A stretch of DNA of 18,650 bases from an uncultured Clostridia bacterium (GTDB lineage: Bacteria; Bacillota; Clostridia; TANB77; CAG-508). The stretch is taken from the NCBI GenBank assembly GCA_934167135.1, contig CAKPKI010000026.1:1-18650 (forward strand), in the 5' to 3' direction. This document shows, one piece after another, positions 15,695 to 18,650 of this stretch. The position numbers and the translations under genes are program-made. Each line of letters starts with the position of its first letter. Positions within the stretch are counted from its first letter, which is position 1. The notes under the pieces are model-generated. The model ran no database searches, was not told the origin of the DNA, and saw only the letters and a list, made by a program, of their open reading frames with translations.

Positions 15695-16729
15695 TTATCT
15701 CTTCTTTAAATCTTTTGAATAATATATTAAATCAGTACAAATTAAATCTCCATATTTAATTTCTTCATCGTAATTATCTATAAAGAAATTCTTAATTGTT
15801 TTTTCATATTTATCGAATCCCTGTTTAACAAAGAAAGGAATATTGTTCTCTGTTGTTCCTATTAACATTCTGTCATATTTCTGTTTATAATTACCACATA
15901 ATGATTTTAAAAGTGTTTTTGCATAACCTTTATTTCTATATTTTTCTGTTGTAACTATATTTTTTAATTCTAATGTTTTCCTATCAATGTGCAAAATAAC
16001 TGCAATAGAAATTAGCTCATCTCCCTTTTTTAAAGCATATACATCAGAATCGTTCAAATACCTATGTATCATATCTTTTGAAGGATCTGCCTCTAAAAGT
16101 AAATCAATATAATCTTCTTTATTTTCTATTTTTTTCACTTGCATTCTGGGTTCTCTCGGTATCTCGTAGCCATTGGGAATACTAGGTTTTGTGGTATTGC
16201 GGTTATTATATCTCATCTCCTCACTAAATACACAACCACAATATTTCTGCATATATAATCCAAGCTCGCGAGCCTTATTTTGCCCCTCTCTAAAACCTAT
16301 TCTAAAATCTCTATATAAAAAAGACAAACCATACTTTTCCGCCATTTCTTCACCAATCTTTTTAAGTGCTTCATGATTTTGGTATGGACTTATAAGCAAT
16401 GTTGTAGAAAAAGTATCATATCCATGTTCTTTAGCATATATAGCAGTCTGTTCCAAACGCACTCTATAGCAATACTTGATACATCTATTTTCTAAATCAT
16501 CTATTACATTTTTACAAAACTCTTTCAATCCATAATTCTCATCAAAAATTGCATTTACTCCAATAGATTTTGTATAATCTTTTAAAGTATCTCTTCTAGC
16601 TTTATACTCCATATATGGATGTATATTAGGATTAAACCAATATACAGTAGGTTCTATATTTTCTTTTCTTAAGCTTTCTATACAATAAACACTACATGGA
16701 GCACAACATGTATGTAATAATAATTTCAT
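15695..16729 (-). CDS. queH: Epoxyqueuosine reductase QueH fused to a GNAT acetyltransferase
   Basis: Residues 1-178 are QueH, which reduces epoxyqueuosine to queuosine at the wobble base of tRNAs with GUN anticodons. The conserved cysteines are HTCCAPC (C8, C9, C12), RCIKYCYRVRLEQTA (C83, C87) and the YCGC pair (C164, C166); these hold an iron-sulfur centre and redox cysteines in the family. Residues 195-344 form a GNAT domain: strands with a SIAVILH core, the acetyl-CoA loop YRNKGYAKTLL (264-274), and IGTTENNIPFFVKQGF. QueH alone is near 180-200 aa, so this is a fusion. The substrate of the acetyltransferase is unknown. The ATG at 16729 has an AGGAGAGG site. No preQ1 riboswitch is seen upstream. 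The 3' end of the gene is duplicated at 14151-14385. Confidence 0.92.
   Translation of the reverse strand: MKLLLHTCCAPCSVYCIESLRKENIEPTVYWFNPNIHPYMEYKARRDTLKDYTKSIGVNAIFDENYGLKEFCKNVIDDLENRCIKYCYRVRLEQTAIYAKEHGYDTFSTTLLISPYQNHEALKKIGEEMAEKYGLSFLYRDFRIGFREGQNKARELGLYMQKYCGCVFSEEMRYNNRNTTKPSIPNGYEIPREPRMQVKKIENKEDYIDLLLEADPSKDMIHRYLNDSDVYALKKGDELISIAVILHIDRKTLELKNIVTTEKYRNKGYAKTLLKSLCGNYKQKYDRMLIGTTENNIPFFVKQGFDKYEKTIKNFFIDNYDEEIKYGDLICTDLIYYSKDLKKR
15707..15941 (-). repeat. 235-bp direct repeat, copy inside the intact queH-GNAT gene
   Basis: Partner of 14151-14385. It covers most of the acetyl-CoA-binding half and the C terminus of the GNAT domain. Few of the differences change amino acids (C/Y in SLCGNY and D/E near the end), so the duplication is recent or the copies still convert each other. 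Confidence 0.9.
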
Positions 16730-16750
16730 TTTTCCTCTCCTATTCCAAGT

Positions 16751-16780
16751 ATATTAAGAACAAATAAGAAAAATTTTCAA
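16751..16780 (-). promoter_or_regulatory. Candidate queH promoter inside a hairpin
   Basis: On the minus strand TTGAAA (16775-16780), an 18-bp spacer and TAATAT (16751-16756) lie about 20 bases before the queH ATG. The -35 box lies at the loop of the 19-bp hairpin and the spacer is one arm of it, so the promoter and the palindrome are the same DNA. Confidence 0.4.
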
Positions 16781-16890
16781 TTTTTCTTATTTGTTCTCGC
16801 CCGATTTGAGTTTTCGACTAAAAGGAGAAAATCTCAAAGGGCTAGCGATTGTAGCTTTTTATATAATAGGAAAATTAGAACTTTCCTATA
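16757..16890. repeat. Structured intergenic element, copy 2 of the dispersed repeat
   Basis: Four folds follow in order: a perfect 19-bp hairpin (16757-16775 with 16779-16797, loop TTC); a composite stem in which GCCC (16799-16802), TTTGAG (16805-16810) and TTTTC (16811-16815) pair with GAAAA (16827-16831), CTCAAA (16833-16838) and GGGC (16839-16842) around an 11-nt loop; a short GCTA/TAGC hairpin (16841-16855); and an 8-bp hairpin (16866-16873 with 16882-16889). The part from 16823 recurs at 1-66. No open reading frame is present. It lies between ruvB and queH. It could be a non-coding RNA, a MITE-like palindromic element or a worn double terminator. The last hairpin may also end the ruvB transcript. 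Confidence 0.65.
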
Positions 16891-16897
16891 AATTCTT

Positions 16898-17935
16898 TTA
16901 TATTAATTTTGTTTGATACTCATATCCTAAATGTTCATATGCTGGTTGCATTACAATTCTACCTCTAGGTGTTCTTGCTATAAACCCTATTTGTATTAAA
17001 TATGGTTCATATACATCTTCTATTGTATCTATTTCTTCTCCAAGCGAAACTGCAATCGTTTCAATTCCAACGGGTCTTCCCTGATATTGAGTTATCATAA
17101 CATCCAGAATCTTTCTATCTATTTCATCAAGTCCAAGTTCATCTATTTCAAGTTGATTTAATGCATGTTTGGTTATTTTTAGATTTATATCTCCGTCTCC
17201 AAGAACAAGTGCATAATCTCTAACTCTTTTTAATAATCTATTTGCAATTCTTGGTGTTCCTCTAGACCTTCTAGCAATTTCTATTGCAGATTCATCATCA
17301 ATTTCTACTCCCAATATTTTTGCAGACCTTTTTACAATTATTTTTAAATCTTCTGGAGAATATAATTCTAATTTGTGTATTATTCCAAACCTATCTCTTA
17401 ATGGCGTTGTAAGTGAACCAGCTTTAGTAGTTGCTCCTATTAAAGTAAATTTAGGTAAATCTATTCTAATTGATTTTGCACTTGCACCTGAACCAATTAC
17501 AATATCTAAAGTATAGTCTTCTAATGCTGGATATAAAATTTCTTCCACATTTTTACTTAGTCTATGTATTTCATCTATAAACAAAACATCATATTCTGAT
17601 AATGTTGTTAAAATTGCAGCTAAATCACCTGGCTTTTCAATTGCTGGACCTGAAGTTATTTTTATATTTGACTTCATCTCATTTGCTATTATATTTGCTA
17701 TTGTTGTTTTTCCTAGTCCTGGTGGTCCATAAAATAGACAGTGATCAAGTGGTTCCCCTCTTTTTTTTGCGGCCTCTATATATATTTTCATATTTTCTTT
17801 TACTTTTGTCTGTCCTATGTATTCTTCTAATAATTGAGGTCTTAATGATTTTTCTAATCTTTCTTCTTGTAAATTTTCTAATTCTGGTCTTGTTATATTT
17901 ACGTTTTCTAATTCATTTTGTATTTCTCTTTCCAT
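16898..17935 (-). CDS. ruvB: Holliday junction branch migration ATPase RuvB
   Basis: The motor of the RuvABC resolvasome, which drives branch migration of Holliday junctions. The 345 aa carry Walker A GPPGLGKTT (near residue 70), Walker B with sensor VLFIDEIHRL, sensor 1 LIGATTKAG, the arginine finger in LRDRFG, sensor 2 RGTPRIANRL, and the C-terminal winged helix ending in TPRGRIVMQPAYEHLG. All key residues are present. The ATG at 17935 follows AGGAAGGA. It has a near-consensus promoter of its own and no ruvA beside it: the upstream neighbour is divergent, so the usual ruvA-ruvB pair is broken here. It is followed by the structured intergenic element. Confidence 0.98.
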   Translation of the reverse strand: MEREIQNELENVNITRPELENLQEERLEKSLRPQLLEEYIGQTKVKENMKIYIEAAKKRGEPLDHCLFYGPPGLGKTTIANIIANEMKSNIKITSGPAIEKPGDLAAILTTLSEYDVLFIDEIHRLSKNVEEILYPALEDYTLDIVIGSGASAKSIRIDLPKFTLIGATTKAGSLTTPLRDRFGIIHKLELYSPEDLKIIVKRSAKILGVEIDDESAIEIARRSRGTPRIANRLLKRVRDYALVLGDGDINLKITKHALNQLEIDELGLDEIDRKILDVMITQYQGRPVGIETIAVSLGEEIDTIEDVYEPYLIQIGFIARTPRGRIVMQPAYEHLGYEYQTKLI

Positions 17936-17972
17936 ATTTTTTCCTTCCTAATAGATTACTTAATTTTGTAAA

Positions 17973-18001
17973 ATTATATCAAATTTGTTCTAATTTTTCA
18001 A
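17973..18001 (-). promoter_or_regulatory. Promoter of ruvB
   Basis: On the minus strand TTGAAA (17996-18001), a 17-bp spacer and a perfect TATAAT (17973-17978) preceded by an extended TGA lie about 38 bases before the ruvB ATG. It is the best promoter match in the window. No convincing LexA box overlaps it. Confidence 0.8.
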
Positions 18002-18029
18002 TGTTTTTATATATTTAATAATAAGTTAG

Positions 18030-18058
18030 TTGTTACTAGATAATGGCTTATTTTAAAT
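18030..18058 (+). promoter_or_regulatory. Possible promoter of the flippase gene
   Basis: TTGTTA (18030-18035), a 17-bp spacer and TTAAAT (18053-18058) lie about 25 bases before the TTG start of the rightward gene. Both boxes are only four-of-six matches in very AT-rich DNA. Confidence 0.3.
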
Positions 18059-18082
18059 TAATAATTAGAAAGGACTCATAAT

Positions 18083-18650
18083 TTGCGAACTATAAAAATT
18101 CTTTTTTTTAATACCTTAATCTTATTATTTAGTTCAGTACTACTGCAAATTATAAATATGTTTTTTAGCATATTTATATCAAATACAATTGGTGAAGAAG
18201 CAATTGGTGTTTTTACACTTGTAATGTCAGTATATGCATTTGGAATAACCCTAGCCTCTGCTGGTATAAATATATCTGCAACACGAATAGTTTCAGAAGA
18301 GCTAGCATGTAATAATGAATTAGGAGCAAAAACTGCTGCTAAAAAATGTTTATTTTTTAGTTTTATATTTGGAATTAGTGCTAGTATAATATTTTTCTTA
18401 TTAAGTGACTTTATAACTACTATTTGCTTACATAATCGTATTAGTAAAAATGTTATTTACTTAATATGTATAGCTCTTCCATTTATTTCAATGTCTTCAG
18501 CTATGAATGGCTACTTTACAGCTGTAAGACGTGTTTATAAAAATGCTATAGCTAAATTTGGTGAAGAATTTGTTAAGATTTTTTTTACAGCAATATTTTT
18601 AAAATCTTTTATGCCTGATGGAATTGATTATGCTTGTTACTCTCTAATAC
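18083..18650 (+). CDS. SpoVB/MurJ-like polysaccharide flippase (3' end outside window)
   Basis: The first 189 codons of a multi-pass membrane protein of the MOP/MVF flippase superfamily, which flips lipid-linked sugars across the membrane. Visible features are a first transmembrane helix (about residues 5-27), the family-typical segment SNTIGEEAIGVFTLVMSVYA and LASAGINISATRIVSEE (compare the IG..giG.y.L.......l...Gi..a.sr pattern of SpoVB and Wzx proteins), and further helices at about 85-105 and 120-140. The start is TTG at 18083, with AAAGGA eight bases upstream; the frame is open to the window end. It was not listed among precomputed frames because it runs off the edge. It diverges from ruvB. 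SpoVB, MurJ and Wzx cannot be separated from this part alone. Confidence 0.8.
   Translation, partial: MRTIKILFFNTLILLFSSVLLQIINMFFSIFISNTIGEEAIGVFTLVMSVYAFGITLASAGINISATRIVSEELACNNELGAKTAAKKCLFFSFIFGISASIIFFLLSDFITTICLHNRISKNVIYLICIALPFISMSSAMNGYFTAVRRVYKNAIAKFGEEFVKIFFTAIFLKSFMPDGIDYACYSLI

Noticed and set aside
16798..16897. A preQ1 riboswitch before queH
   Set aside because: The stem is followed by neither the A-rich pseudoknot strand nor the short preQ1-I core, and the best promoter for queH lies downstream of this structure.
17973..18001. A LexA (SOS) box in the ruvB promoter
   Set aside because: One half-site-like GAAC is present, but the second half (GTTC or GTTT at the right distance) is missing.

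Overview
This is an AT-rich, low-GC Gram-positive chromosome segment that fits the class Clostridia. The evidence is the strong AGGAGG-type ribosome binding sites with frequent TTG starts, the efp / Xaa-Pro peptidase pairing, YqeG and YwaF family genes, and a SpoVB-like flippase. The species cannot be told from the sequence. Apart from the partial gene at the right edge, every gene I accept lies on the minus strand.

Right to left, in transcription order: (1) ruvB (16898-17935) has its own near-consensus promoter and diverges from a SpoVB/MurJ-like flippase gene (18083 to the window end, truncated). (2) 16751-16890 is a gene-free, strongly folded intergenic element; half of it recurs almost exactly at positions 1-66. 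(3) 12.6-16.7 kb looks like an accessory zone. It holds a QueH-GNAT fusion gene, a DUF1016/YhcG-type PDDEXK nuclease, a second truncated copy of the 3' end of the QueH-GNAT gene, an ASCH-Nudix fusion, decayed gene tails and a small C-tail-anchored protein. (4) 10.3-12.6 kb holds a secreted NodB-like protein, whose fold is flanked by two copies of one duplicated domain, and a TetR regulator. (5) 8.38-10.17 kb is an oleate hydratase gene with its own terminator, directly downstream of the TetR gene.

(6) 0.1-8.2 kb is a compact housekeeping run with small gaps or overlaps: an anchored hypothetical, a YwaF-family membrane protein, polA, a lytic transglycosylase, yqeG, a prepilin peptidase, a Xaa-Pro peptidase, a 72-aa protein, efp and a 56-aa cysteine-rich protein. 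An extended -10 promoter precedes the first gene, two internal promoters precede yqeG and efp, and an intrinsic terminator follows the last gene.

No tRNA, rRNA, CRISPR array, complete insertion sequence or intact multi-gene defence system was recognised. The least explained features are the folded repeat pair, the duplicated queH-GNAT 3' end around the DUF1016 gene, the two fusion proteins and the 56-aa cysteine-rich gene after efp. All comparisons were made by eye; no database search was run.
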